Of a stretch of DNA of 64,000 nucleotides, positions 25,377-33,089 are shown one piece after another (position 1 is the first letter of the stretch; each line of letters opens with the position of its first letter). Origin of the DNA: a virus; IMG/VR virus record IMGVR_UViG_3300043673_000021, positions 1-64,000 of that record; one strand, written 5' to 3'. The position numbers and the translations under genes were made by a program. The notes under the pieces were generated by a model that saw nothing but the letters and a program-made list of their open reading frames with translations, did no database searches and was not told the origin of the DNA.

Positions 25377-27242
25377 CTAGTTTCCGACGAAAGGACCGAT
25401 ACCAGTAATGACAGCCGAGAGCCACGGGAAATAATGAGCCAGGGTCTCTTGAACGTAGGTTCCCCAAGGGAACGCTCTCTGCGTCATCGGCCATTCGATG
25501 CCGTAGTACTCGCGCTGGATGTCGAGTCCACGACTGAAAGGCGCGCGGGAGGTCGGATAGGGAATTTCCTCGAAATCGGCGTAGATAGTGCCGAGCGGCA
25601 TCATGGGATGAATGCTGATCGGTATCACGGTTCCTCCAGTCGGATTGGCGACAGCGTAGCGGCTCTGATAGTTGGCGACAATAAAGCCGCCGAGCATGTT
25701 TCCCTGTTGGTCGCGATTGACCATAAACTGGAACCCACTGAATGCCCCGCCAGTGCCAGCGCCGCTCCATCGGATCGCCTGATCAAGAGCGTTTGCGGCG
25801 TCTGCTGAGCACCACAGTCTTGTAGGCGACGTCTGGAAGTTCTGGAAGAAATAGAGAAGCATGTTCTCGATTTCGAGAACGCGCCCGTTTTTCTCAGACG
25901 TCAGGGAACCACCGTAGAGGTCAACGTAATAGCCGCTCTTGGCAGCGTAAGTCAGAAGTCCGTCGAAATCCGTGGTGTTGTACGAATTGTCGGTACTCAG
26001 ACCGGCGGAGTTTCCGGCATAGGCCCCTGTTGAGGTTCCGCTAACGTAGCAAAACGGAACGGTCGTAATGCCGGCCAGTGTCGCGGCTGCAAGGCTTCCA
26101 GTATTGCTGGATTCGACATCGACAAACCACGCGTAGCCGTAGCAGTTCTTGATCGGAAGGCTTCCAGCGGGAACTTGAAACTTGATCGTCAGATTTCCGG
26201 AAGTCGCCTGTACGGGCGTGCTGATCGGGCTGATTTTTCCTACGCCGCCATTGACGGTAATGGTCTGCGCGGTGCCAGGCGCATTATATGTGTACGATGG
26301 CACCAATCCGCCGCCGATGGTCGGGGGGATTCCGGTATAGCCGTATTGCGGGTTCGCGGGATTTCCCATCGCAGTCAGGGGGACCACTGCAACCGAAACA
26401 AAGTTGCTCGTCGTCAACGCGGTCGTGTACGGAAGGTCGGCGAAACCGACCGTAGAGAGGTTTCCCGCCACTCCGACAGTGTGCGTCGCAGCGACCGCGC
26501 CCGTGGGTGTCGGGGTGGCGGTTGCTCCGCCAGATCCATTGAACTGAGTACCGAGTTTGCCGGTTCCAATGCCGCCGTTTCCGGTCAGGATCATCGCCTC
26601 TTCGCCGAGAAACACAACATTCAGGCCACGGATATGCTCGTCGCCTAAGTTGTCAGTGAATCCTTCACCAGCCCACTGCGCCGTAAAACTTACGAGGCGC
26701 TCATGGCCGAGTTCGGCATACTTCGCAAAGTAGTCGTTCTCGTCCGGAGTACCGATTTGCGCGCGCTGCCCCTCAATCGCTCCGACATAGGAATAGCCGG
26801 GATTCTTGGTCGTTTTCCACTGTGCCATGACGCCAACGCCAAGATTCACCTTGCCGTTGCGTGACATGCTATTGCGAAGCGGAGTGTTCACCGGATAGGC
26901 GAGCACCGCGGGTCCGCGCAGATCAATGTAGTTGTAGCCCAGCGAACTGGTTACGCCGGCCTTTGCAACAGGGATTTTGGTGTCCTGTTTGAATGGCTCC
27001 GCTGCCAGTTCTCCGGCCATCTTCTTTGCCATCTGGTTTCGCCAGCCGACGCGGTCGAAGAACTTGCTGATTGCGGCTTCGCTCGGGTCAATTGGCGGGC
27101 GGAAATATCCCTTGTTGGCTTCAAGGGCCGTGGCCTCGTTGTTTTCGAGGGATTTCTTGAATGAATTTTTTGTCCAATCCGCCGTCTGTGTCCGGAGGGC
27201 CAGATAGGACGGGTTGGGGAGAAATTTACTTGGGCTGATCAT
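25377..27242 (-). CDS. Major capsid protein
   Basis: 621 aa, long for an HK97-fold shell protein. The N-terminal part (FFDRVGWRNQMAKKMAGEL, LGYNYIDLRGPAVLAYP) and C-terminal part (WCSADAANALDQAI, FEEIPYPTSRAPFSRGLDIQ, YGIEWPMTQRAFPWGTYVQE) frame a Gly/Thr/Pro-rich insert (residues about 230-400) resembling Ig-like decoration domains. The residues after the insert include a LEIENMLLYFFQNFQ helix. Gene order (protease, scaffold candidate, this gene, connector) supports the call. An AAAAGGAG site lies upstream. An open frame continues in phase beyond its amber stop (25137-25376). Confidence 0.85.
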   Translation of the reverse strand: MISPSKFLPNPSYLALRTQTADWTKNSFKKSLENNEATALEANKGYFRPPIDPSEAAISKFFDRVGWRNQMAKKMAGELAAEPFKQDTKIPVAKAGVTSSLGYNYIDLRGPAVLAYPVNTPLRNSMSRNGKVNLGVGVMAQWKTTKNPGYSYVGAIEGQRAQIGTPDENDYFAKYAELGHERLVSFTAQWAGEGFTDNLGDEHIRGLNVVFLGEEAMILTGNGGIGTGKLGTQFNGSGGATATPTPTGAVAATHTVGVAGNLSTVGFADLPYTTALTTSNFVSVAVVPLTAMGNPANPQYGYTGIPPTIGGGLVPSYTYNAPGTAQTITVNGGVGKISPISTPVQATSGNLTIKFQVPAGSLPIKNCYGYAWFVDVESSNTGSLAAATLAGITTVPFCYVSGTSTGAYAGNSAGLSTDNSYNTTDFDGLLTYAAKSGYYVDLYGGSLTSEKNGRVLEIENMLLYFFQNFQTSPTRLWCSADAANALDQAIRWSGAGTGGAFSGFQFMVNRDQQGNMLGGFIVANYQSRYAVANPTGGTVIPISIHPMMPLGTIYADFEEIPYPTSRAPFSRGLDIQREYYGIEWPMTQRAFPWGTYVQETLAHYFPWLSAVITGIGPFVGN

Positions 27243-27351
27243 AAGTGGGCCTTACTCCTTTTCTTTGTTGTTTTTTGCGCTACGGGGAAATTGTGGTACT
27301 GGGTAACCAAGAGAAGGGGCAAGGTTAGCCGCTACGTTAAAACTTGGGTGT

Positions 27352-28095
27352 TTAGAGTCCGAGGTCGTCGCTTGAGCTTGCAGCGACGGGCGTGTTGCCG
27401 TTGCGGTCAATCAGATGGACCGGGACAGCCGTGACTGCTGTCGTTTTAAGCCCGACGCCAAGCAGAGCCTGGAATTCCTCTGCCACAAGCGCATCGTACT
27501 GCTTCTTTGCCGAAGTCTTGGCCGCGGCCTTTAGTGCCTCCGGAATATTACCTTCGGGCGGTTCGGTAGCAGTCGGCGGTGCCACAGTCTTCGTGGCTGG
27601 CTCAGTCGGGGCTGGATCGGACTTCGGAGCCGGGTCGGCTGCCTGCGCCGCCTTGGCCGGATCTGCGGCGGGAGCCGGATCTATTGGCGTGGCCAGGGGA
27701 ACCGCCGTGGTCTTTACTGGATCAGTGGCAACCGGTGTCGGTACAGTAGCAGCCTTCTCCTCTTCGACCGCTGTCGCGTGGTGCTCGGCCATCTTCGTGC
27801 AGTGCTCGCACATCGCGGCATGAGCCTTCGCGGCCTTCTCGTGTTCGGCAGCATGTCCCTTATGGGTCTTAGCCCCCGCCTTAAAGAATGAATGCGCCGC
27901 CTTGTGGACACTATGCGGGTCCTCAGTCACACCCTTGTGCGCCTCCGCCATCTGCTCGTGCTCATCCGCTTGGTCTGCGTGATGCTCGGCCTTCGCGGTG
28001 TGATGCGCGGCCATCTTCTCGTGATGGTCGGCTTGTTTCTTGAAATGGCTCGCCTGTGTGGCTCGGCCAGCCTTAATGACGTCAAATGCTTTCAT
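27352..28095 (-). CDS. His-rich helical protein, scaffold candidate
   Basis: 247 aa. Residues about 15-115 are a repeating His-rich helix (HHEKMAAHHTAKAEHHADQA, HEQMAEAHKG, HKGHAAEHEKAAKAHAAM). Residues 115-185 are a Pro/Ala/Thr linker, and the C-terminus is a small helical segment (KKQYDALVAEEFQALLGVGL). Lying between the prohead protease and the capsid gene, it occupies the usual place of a scaffold. The spaced His could bind metal or respond to pH. The fold is a coiled-coil type by pattern; the function is inferred. Confidence 0.6.
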   Translation of the reverse strand: MKAFDVIKAGRATQASHFKKQADHHEKMAAHHTAKAEHHADQADEHEQMAEAHKGVTEDPHSVHKAAHSFFKAGAKTHKGHAAEHEKAAKAHAAMCEHCTKMAEHHATAVEEEKAATVPTPVATDPVKTTAVPLATPIDPAPAADPAKAAQAADPAPKSDPAPTEPATKTVAPPTATEPPEGNIPEALKAAAKTSAKKQYDALVAEEFQALLGVGLKTTAVTAVPVHLIDRNGNTPVAASSSDDLGL

Positions 28096-28126
28096 GTCTG
28101 GTTTCCTTTCCGTTTATATTTGCCGA

Positions 28127-29845
28127 TTATGCGGCGACGAATTCATGTAACTCGGAAGTCTCTTCCTCTGCCATGGCGAGAAAGGTCTCGATCAGGTCTG
28201 CGAGGTTCTGGCGGAGATCTTCGGGCAGGGATGACTCATCGCCCTCGAATTCCGTCTCGTAGCGCGCGTTCCAAAGCAGGCTCGCAACATCTCCGATGAT
28301 GTTCGCAAACCATCCCACTTCGAACATCCCCTTGCGGGCACGCACAGCGGCGGCCTTGGCCGGAGCCATCTTAGCCTGTATCATTTTCGAAATGAGGGCG
28401 AGAGGAACGGACGATCGGGTTGCGGATTTAGCGGGGCTGTTGATTTCGATACCGTGGGCCTTGCAGAGGCGCAGGAGTTTCTTCCGCGCGGTCGTCTTTT
28501 GGTCTTGGCTTATTCCATCGACGCGGTCAAGCCCCAAGAGCGCAACCTGAAGATGGCGCGTGGTTTTTGCCTCGGAAGCGAATTTACACGGCAGCGCCCA
28601 TGTTGTGGGCTGGTCTTTGTCGCCGACCAGTAGAAAACAATTTGCAGTCAATTCTTCGCCGGCTTTGCGTACAGTTTTGGCAGCGGTCTTTGTGGCTTCC
28701 TGATTTTTCATAGTTTGCGCCGCCTTAGACGCTGGTTCTCGCAGTTGGACATGCGTTGCTTCTCCTTCTTTTGATCGGATGGAAATCACCTTTACGGTGT
28801 AGGTCTTGCCGACCATTAATTCGCTCCCGACGTATTTGGTAGCCGAGCCTGCGGCGACATAGGCGAGAGTGCAATGTGGCGTGTAGTTGAAATCTGAATC
28901 CTTCCACTCGCCGTGGTCTTTAATCTCACTATTGATCCGAACAAGTTCATCCGAGTGGGCTCGGACAATCAGGGGCGAGGCTCCGTCACTATGCACGGTG
29001 GGTTCGAACGACTCTACCTTGCCGAATGTGATTGTGAACTGGGCTTGGCCAGCCAAGTACTCCGCAATCGCCTTTGTGTCGTCGACCGTTATTCCATACC
29101 GAACCGTGACATGCGAGTGTTCCCCCCGACCGCCGGCAGCATGATTAAGGTCGGCATAATCCACTGAGTCACGCAGCAACTTGATAGCGGTGCCGATCTC
29201 CCCTTCGGGCTCAATTTCAATCTGCGCTGTTCCGTACGAGTGCTTCTCGGCGGATGGTTCTAGGGAAGTATTTTTGAACTTCCGCATCTCCAAGGAACCA
29301 TTGGCTTTGACATACAGGAAATGCGCAGCCGGGAGGCAGGGCATATCCACGTAGCTGTTCTCGACCAGATTGATTGCGTAGAACGGGGCTACCGTCTTTT
29401 GGCAAGCGGGGCAAATATTCCCTTTGGACTTGGGGATGTCAGCGTCGCATTGTGGGCACCAACGCTTGGCGTAAGACCCTGCCTGTGATGTCCCGGTTAC
29501 AAACCCGTCCCGGATGAGGTCCCACTTTTCGGGAATCGGCTGCGTCCGTATTCGAATCTCTTTTTTATCGTCATTGAACTCCAGTCCGACGACCTTACCG
29601 GCAATCTCAAGACTGTGCTGCCAACGCATATTACCGAGACTCTCGGACTGGCCGGCGGCGCGCGTCGATTCCAGTGCTTCATTCGACCAAGCGACATAGA
29701 GCGGTTTCTGTGTTTCGTAGTGACAGACCTCGCCGTCGCGATCTTCGCGCTGGCATGTAGCGATGGAAAGGGTTTCGTGCTTCCCTTCGTCGAGGCTGGC
29801 GAAGGTCGCACTCTTATGAATAAGCTCAGACATGTGCAGCACCAT
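28127..29845 (-). CDS. Prohead protease fused to a 2H phosphoesterase domain
   Basis: 572 aa. Residues about 10-190 look like a XkdF/S78-type prohead protease: N-x-R-x-QHS with H77, AGKVVGLEFNDDKKEIRI, WDLIRDGFVTGTSQAGSY with S120, and LVENSYVDMPCLPAAHFLYVK; a zinc knuckle (C130, C133, C145, C148) is inserted after S120. Residues about 205-370 carry two HxT motifs, HVTV (H245) and HCTL (H324), diagnostic of 2H phosphoesterases (2',5' RNA ligase/CPDase/Acb1 superfamily). The C-terminus has a DUF6582-like WALPCKF and RLCKAHGIEI region. The protease would mature the head. The start at 29845 is backed by GGAAGGG; an ATG at 29833 is possible. It overlaps the portal gene end. Confidence 0.75.
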   Translation of the reverse strand: MVLHMSELIHKSATFASLDEGKHETLSIATCQREDRDGEVCHYETQKPLYVAWSNEALESTRAAGQSESLGNMRWQHSLEIAGKVVGLEFNDDKKEIRIRTQPIPEKWDLIRDGFVTGTSQAGSYAKRWCPQCDADIPKSKGNICPACQKTVAPFYAINLVENSYVDMPCLPAAHFLYVKANGSLEMRKFKNTSLEPSAEKHSYGTAQIEIEPEGEIGTAIKLLRDSVDYADLNHAAGGRGEHSHVTVRYGITVDDTKAIAEYLAGQAQFTITFGKVESFEPTVHSDGASPLIVRAHSDELVRINSEIKDHGEWKDSDFNYTPHCTLAYVAAGSATKYVGSELMVGKTYTVKVISIRSKEGEATHVQLREPASKAAQTMKNQEATKTAAKTVRKAGEELTANCFLLVGDKDQPTTWALPCKFASEAKTTRHLQVALLGLDRVDGISQDQKTTARKKLLRLCKAHGIEINSPAKSATRSSVPLALISKMIQAKMAPAKAAAVRARKGMFEVGWFANIIGDVASLLWNARYETEFEGDESSLPEDLRQNLADLIETFLAMAEEETSELHEFVAA

Positions 29846-32207
29846 TAACCCTTCCGCTCAACGGCGTCACGCTGCCATGCATCAGAACCTTGAACGCAAG
29901 CGAGTCAGCCAACTTTGCGAGGAAGATGGCGATCTTCTGCTTTATTGAATGCTCTTCCGGAGACGCTGCCGATAACGGATTTACGGTAGCCGACTTTCTG
30001 GCCTTGGACGTTACCAATACGGGCGACAGGAGGCACATTTCTCCGATGTGGGACGGGTAGTCAGGAAGATCTTCGAAACTGTACGGAGAATCCCGCGCGA
30101 TTTGTGGGCAGTCGCATGGAACTTCCTCGGGACGCTCTGGGTTTAATTCCCACTTGACCGCGCTCACCAAGCCGCTTTCTTGCCATGCCTTAATCGCGGA
30201 ATTTGAGCGCACGGTCAGGGTTTCATGCTGCGCGATGCGCTCCGCGCGCGCCATCGAAAACCATGGTGATTGGCGGATTTCATCCGCTAATTCATTGGAG
30301 TCAATCCCCCGATCTTCAGCATCTGCGAGAATGCGCCCGATCGCTGTCGCAGTAGATTCACTGATGGCCTGCTTTGGAGTGGTCAACGGAAAGTAATCAT
30401 CGCCAACCCTGCGTAAGCCAACTAACTCGCCGGCCCGCTGGGCCGCCCACGTCCTGGCAACCTCAAGCGCCGCTTCTACGGTGCGATCATCGGTCATGCC
30501 AAGTCCCGTCATGGCTTGGCGTACGGCGTCAACCGCGACTGATTCGAACTCAGGCTGTAGCGTCGAAGCAATTTCAGTCCAGTCGATGAGCAGAAGCACC
30601 TTGAGAAGGTCATCCTTCTTATGTCTCTTGGTTGTGACCACGATGCGATCCCGGCTCTCATCGAGCATCTGGTGGCACGCCGCTCGCACAATTCGCACAA
30701 CGTTTCGCGTGATGTCTTCGGGGCCGTCACCGGTCTTGTCGACTCGGTAGGACTTGTCGGTTGGGATGTTGGTCCGAGCATTGGCCCCGATCTCGTTAAA
30801 TGAAGGCCCATGAAGCGTGATCGGCATAAAGCCATTCGCCGCAAACTGTCCGGGGATTTTCATCTCCGGTAGGTCGATCGGGTCCCATCCGTGATCGTCG
30901 CGGATTTCTTCACGCGGGCGAATGCCGGCGTTCACGTACGCGACGTCAATTCCCTGCTGCTTTACCGGATCTGTTTCCCGGAGTGAGTTAAAGCGAAACT
31001 CGTAGTCCGTGTAGCCCATATTGACCTGCAGAATCCAGTTTGCATAGCCTTCAAGCCACTGCTGGTGAGGAAGAAGGCCTTCCTCTTCAGCGGATTCCTG
31101 CCCAGTTTCCGCACTCGCGCGGTTCATCTGCTTCTGCAGGCGGTGGGCGGAGGCACCATAGGCGAATGCAATCTTGCGGATGTGCATGTCGTCGAATGGG
31201 TCGGACAAAAGCGGCTCTTTGGGGAAGAGAACCTGATCGGGTTTGCCGTCCTTATTGAAGCCCTGCATCATGCGCCACTGTCGACGGGCCTCGAGGTTTC
31301 CGGCAAGTTCTGACGTCATCCAGTCCATCGCCTCCCGGATCTTGTCGGACGGGGTATCAAAAGGAACGATCTGAAGAACACCAGGGATGCTTCCTTTGTC
31401 GTAGTAGGCCTTCACGAACAATTGACGCGCGATGCCGATCTCGATTTCAATCGCCGTGCCCTCAGTAGGCGAACACCCATAGAGGTAACTGGCAATCGAG
31501 TCGGGCCTGATTACGATATTTCGAGGTCTGTAGACGAGCTCATCCGTGGTCATATTCACACGGGGCATGCCGTTCCACAGTTGGCAGTAAGCCGGCGACG
31601 GCGGGGCCGGTGTCCACCCGTTGTCGTCGATATAGCGAGTGATATCGTCGCCGGGGAGATAACGTAGTTCCTGAACCGCTCCACCTTTTCGCCTACGCCT
31701 CAGAAGCGTTGCCGGAGCGTCGATGCAGAGCATGTCGTCAAGCAGGCGAGCCGACCAATCGGACCAAAACTCCTCCCCGTTGGGTTTTTCGAAGAACCGC
31801 GAGAGTTTGGTAATATTCTCGTCGTCCTTCTCCCGCTTTCGAAGCGCAGCATTCAACTCTCCCGGAACTGGCTTGAGGTGAATCGCCCAATTCATCGTTT
31901 GACTGATCTGCCCTTTAATGCTGTCGATGCAGGAACGGGACAGCGTGTAAGAGGAGAGCTTTCTAAGTGCCGCCGCGGTGTAGAACGCATCCGCACGGGG
32001 GGTGATGGTCTGGTTCCACCCGTGAAAGTATGGAACGCCGAGAGGAGAGGAATTTTCATTCCCCATCGGCCGCATCGGCTGCGCGGCTGATGGAAAATTG
32101 CGGCTCGGGTCGACGCCTGCGATCGTGTCCGGTGGACGATCATACAGGCGTGCTCCCGCCTGAGTGAGCATCGCCGCAATACCGCTTAAACTTCTGACGC
32201 CTGCCAT
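29826..32207 (-). CDS. Portal protein with C-terminal MuF-type minor head domain
   Basis: 793 aa. The first about 500 residues match the portal: LSRSCIDSIKGQISQTMNWA, MLCIDAPATLLRRRRKGG, LRYLPGDDITRYIDDNGWTP, GCSPTEGTAIEIEIGIARQ and DDMHIRKIAFAYGASAHRLQ. The C-terminal about 200 residues match the MuF/gp7 minor head family: RAERIAQHETLTVRSNSAIK, then VKWELNP, CDCP and a final H...C segment. In many phages these are separate genes; here they are one chain, so each portal subunit would carry a minor head domain. The start at 32207 lies two bases after the upstream stop; the longer frame to 32285 would overlap that gene. Confidence 0.85.
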   Translation of the reverse strand: MAGVRSLSGIAAMLTQAGARLYDRPPDTIAGVDPSRNFPSAAQPMRPMGNENSSPLGVPYFHGWNQTITPRADAFYTAAALRKLSSYTLSRSCIDSIKGQISQTMNWAIHLKPVPGELNAALRKREKDDENITKLSRFFEKPNGEEFWSDWSARLLDDMLCIDAPATLLRRRRKGGAVQELRYLPGDDITRYIDDNGWTPAPPSPAYCQLWNGMPRVNMTTDELVYRPRNIVIRPDSIASYLYGCSPTEGTAIEIEIGIARQLFVKAYYDKGSIPGVLQIVPFDTPSDKIREAMDWMTSELAGNLEARRQWRMMQGFNKDGKPDQVLFPKEPLLSDPFDDMHIRKIAFAYGASAHRLQKQMNRASAETGQESAEEEGLLPHQQWLEGYANWILQVNMGYTDYEFRFNSLRETDPVKQQGIDVAYVNAGIRPREEIRDDHGWDPIDLPEMKIPGQFAANGFMPITLHGPSFNEIGANARTNIPTDKSYRVDKTGDGPEDITRNVVRIVRAACHQMLDESRDRIVVTTKRHKKDDLLKVLLLIDWTEIASTLQPEFESVAVDAVRQAMTGLGMTDDRTVEAALEVARTWAAQRAGELVGLRRVGDDYFPLTTPKQAISESTATAIGRILADAEDRGIDSNELADEIRQSPWFSMARAERIAQHETLTVRSNSAIKAWQESGLVSAVKWELNPERPEEVPCDCPQIARDSPYSFEDLPDYPSHIGEMCLLSPVLVTSKARKSATVNPLSAASPEEHSIKQKIAIFLAKLADSLAFKVLMHGSVTPLSGRVNGAAHV

Positions 32208-32209
32208 TT

Positions 32210-32626
32210 TCAGTTGAACTTGACGATGAGGTATCCGGTCACGCCCGAAGCACTTGCTGACCAGGTAATTCCATTTGGCATCCACCGACAGGTGGAGTCA
32301 CTTGCGGCATTGAATATCTGTGTCGCAGAAGCTGCGCTTGTCCCGATTGCGGCGACACTCAACCATGTAACTGGCGTCGCCTGTCGATCTTGGATAGTGA
32401 CCGTCTGCCCGGTTCCCGAGAGGTCCAAGTAGCAAACGTACAGATCCCCTTTTACGGTGGTTCCGTTGGGATATAGGACACTGACACCTGTCGGACTCGT
32501 CGGGACGGCTATCGGAAGAGTTTGGTAAACGTACGTGAAGTTTGTCGGCCTTCGGAACGTTGCCGTCTGCGAGAAAGACGTCAATGAGGCGAAGAGGCAC
32601 AGGGCTAGAAGGATTACTCTTGACAC
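32210..32626 (-). CDS. Secreted small protein next to the portal gene
   Basis: 138 aa. A signal peptide (MSRVILLALCLFASLTSFSQ) is followed by a beta-rich mature part with two Cys (LYVCYLDLSGTGQTVTI; STCRWMPNG). The start is GTG with a near-perfect GAGGAGG site. A secreted protein within the head gene cluster is odd. It resembles the secreted 153-aa protein at the other end of the late operon in size and layout, so the two may share ancestry. Function unknown. Confidence 0.65.
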   Translation of the reverse strand: MSRVILLALCLFASLTSFSQTATFRRPTNFTYVYQTLPIAVPTSPTGVSVLYPNGTTVKGDLYVCYLDLSGTGQTVTIQDRQATPVTWLSVAAIGTSAASATQIFNAASDSTCRWMPNGITWSASASGVTGYLIVKFN

Positions 32627-32832
32627 GCTAAGACCTCCTCGGTCGCTGCGTTCTTCTCGGTGGCGCAGGCAAGGCAGAGCATTTTATTGGTCGCGATTCG
32701 GCGTCCGCATTCACGACCTTTGATACCCGGGCACTCCCACTGACCCATAGCGCGGATAGCTTTGCGGATCTGCTTATTACGCATATCTTCACGCTTACGG
32801 TCGATCGCTGGATCGTGGACAAGGATGTTCAT
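32614..32832 (-). CDS. Small Cys-rich protein
   Basis: 72 aa. Basic N-terminal half (RKREDMRNKQIRKAIRAMGQ), then WECPGIKGRECGRR and MLCLACATE, a four-Cys pattern that likely holds zinc. The start at 32832 follows the upstream stop by five bases. It overlaps the secreted protein gene by 13 bases. Function unknown. Confidence 0.55.
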   Translation of the reverse strand: MNILVHDPAIDRKREDMRNKQIRKAIRAMGQWECPGIKGRECGRRIATNKMLCLACATEKNAATEEVLACQE

Positions 32833-32837
32833 GGTTT

Positions 32838-33089
32838 CTACTTGGCAGGCCACTTTGGGGCCGAAATAACCTCAACGAACCATTGAAACCGGCAGGTATC
32901 ACAGGAGAGCTTGATCATCGCTGCGGATTTCCCTTCGATCTGCGTACGTTCAAATTCTGCCGCGCGCGCAACGATCGGACGGTGCCCACATACCGGGCAT
33001 CGCGACCGCAAGTTGACCTCGAGAACCGGGGCTGGCAGGAAGAGCCGCGCGATGCTTCGCCCTGCAATGAAAATCCACCGCCAAATCAT
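32838..33089 (-). CDS. Zinc-ribbon protein after the large terminase
   Basis: 83 aa. A hydrophobic/basic N-terminus (MIWRWIFIAGRSIARLFLPA) is followed by CPVCGHRP and CDTCRFQW, two CxxC pairs of a zinc ribbon. The ATG overlaps the terminase stop (ATGA). Small zinc ribbons near the terminase are common in phages; the role is not known. Confidence 0.6.
   Translation of the reverse strand: MIWRWIFIAGRSIARLFLPAPVLEVNLRSRCPVCGHRPIVARAAEFERTQIEGKSAAMIKLSCDTCRFQWFVEVISAPKWPAK

Noticed and set aside
25137-25379. Genome-wide reassignment of TAG as a sense codon
   Set aside because: TAG ends other genes at tight stop/start junctions (15392, 17828, 32838, 62374) and is followed there by immediate starts or further stops.
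27242-27351. Possible seventh operator-like site (TGTGGTACTGGGTAACCA) before the capsid gene
   Set aside because: Arm spacing and the A+T core do not fit the family, and it is far from the switch region.
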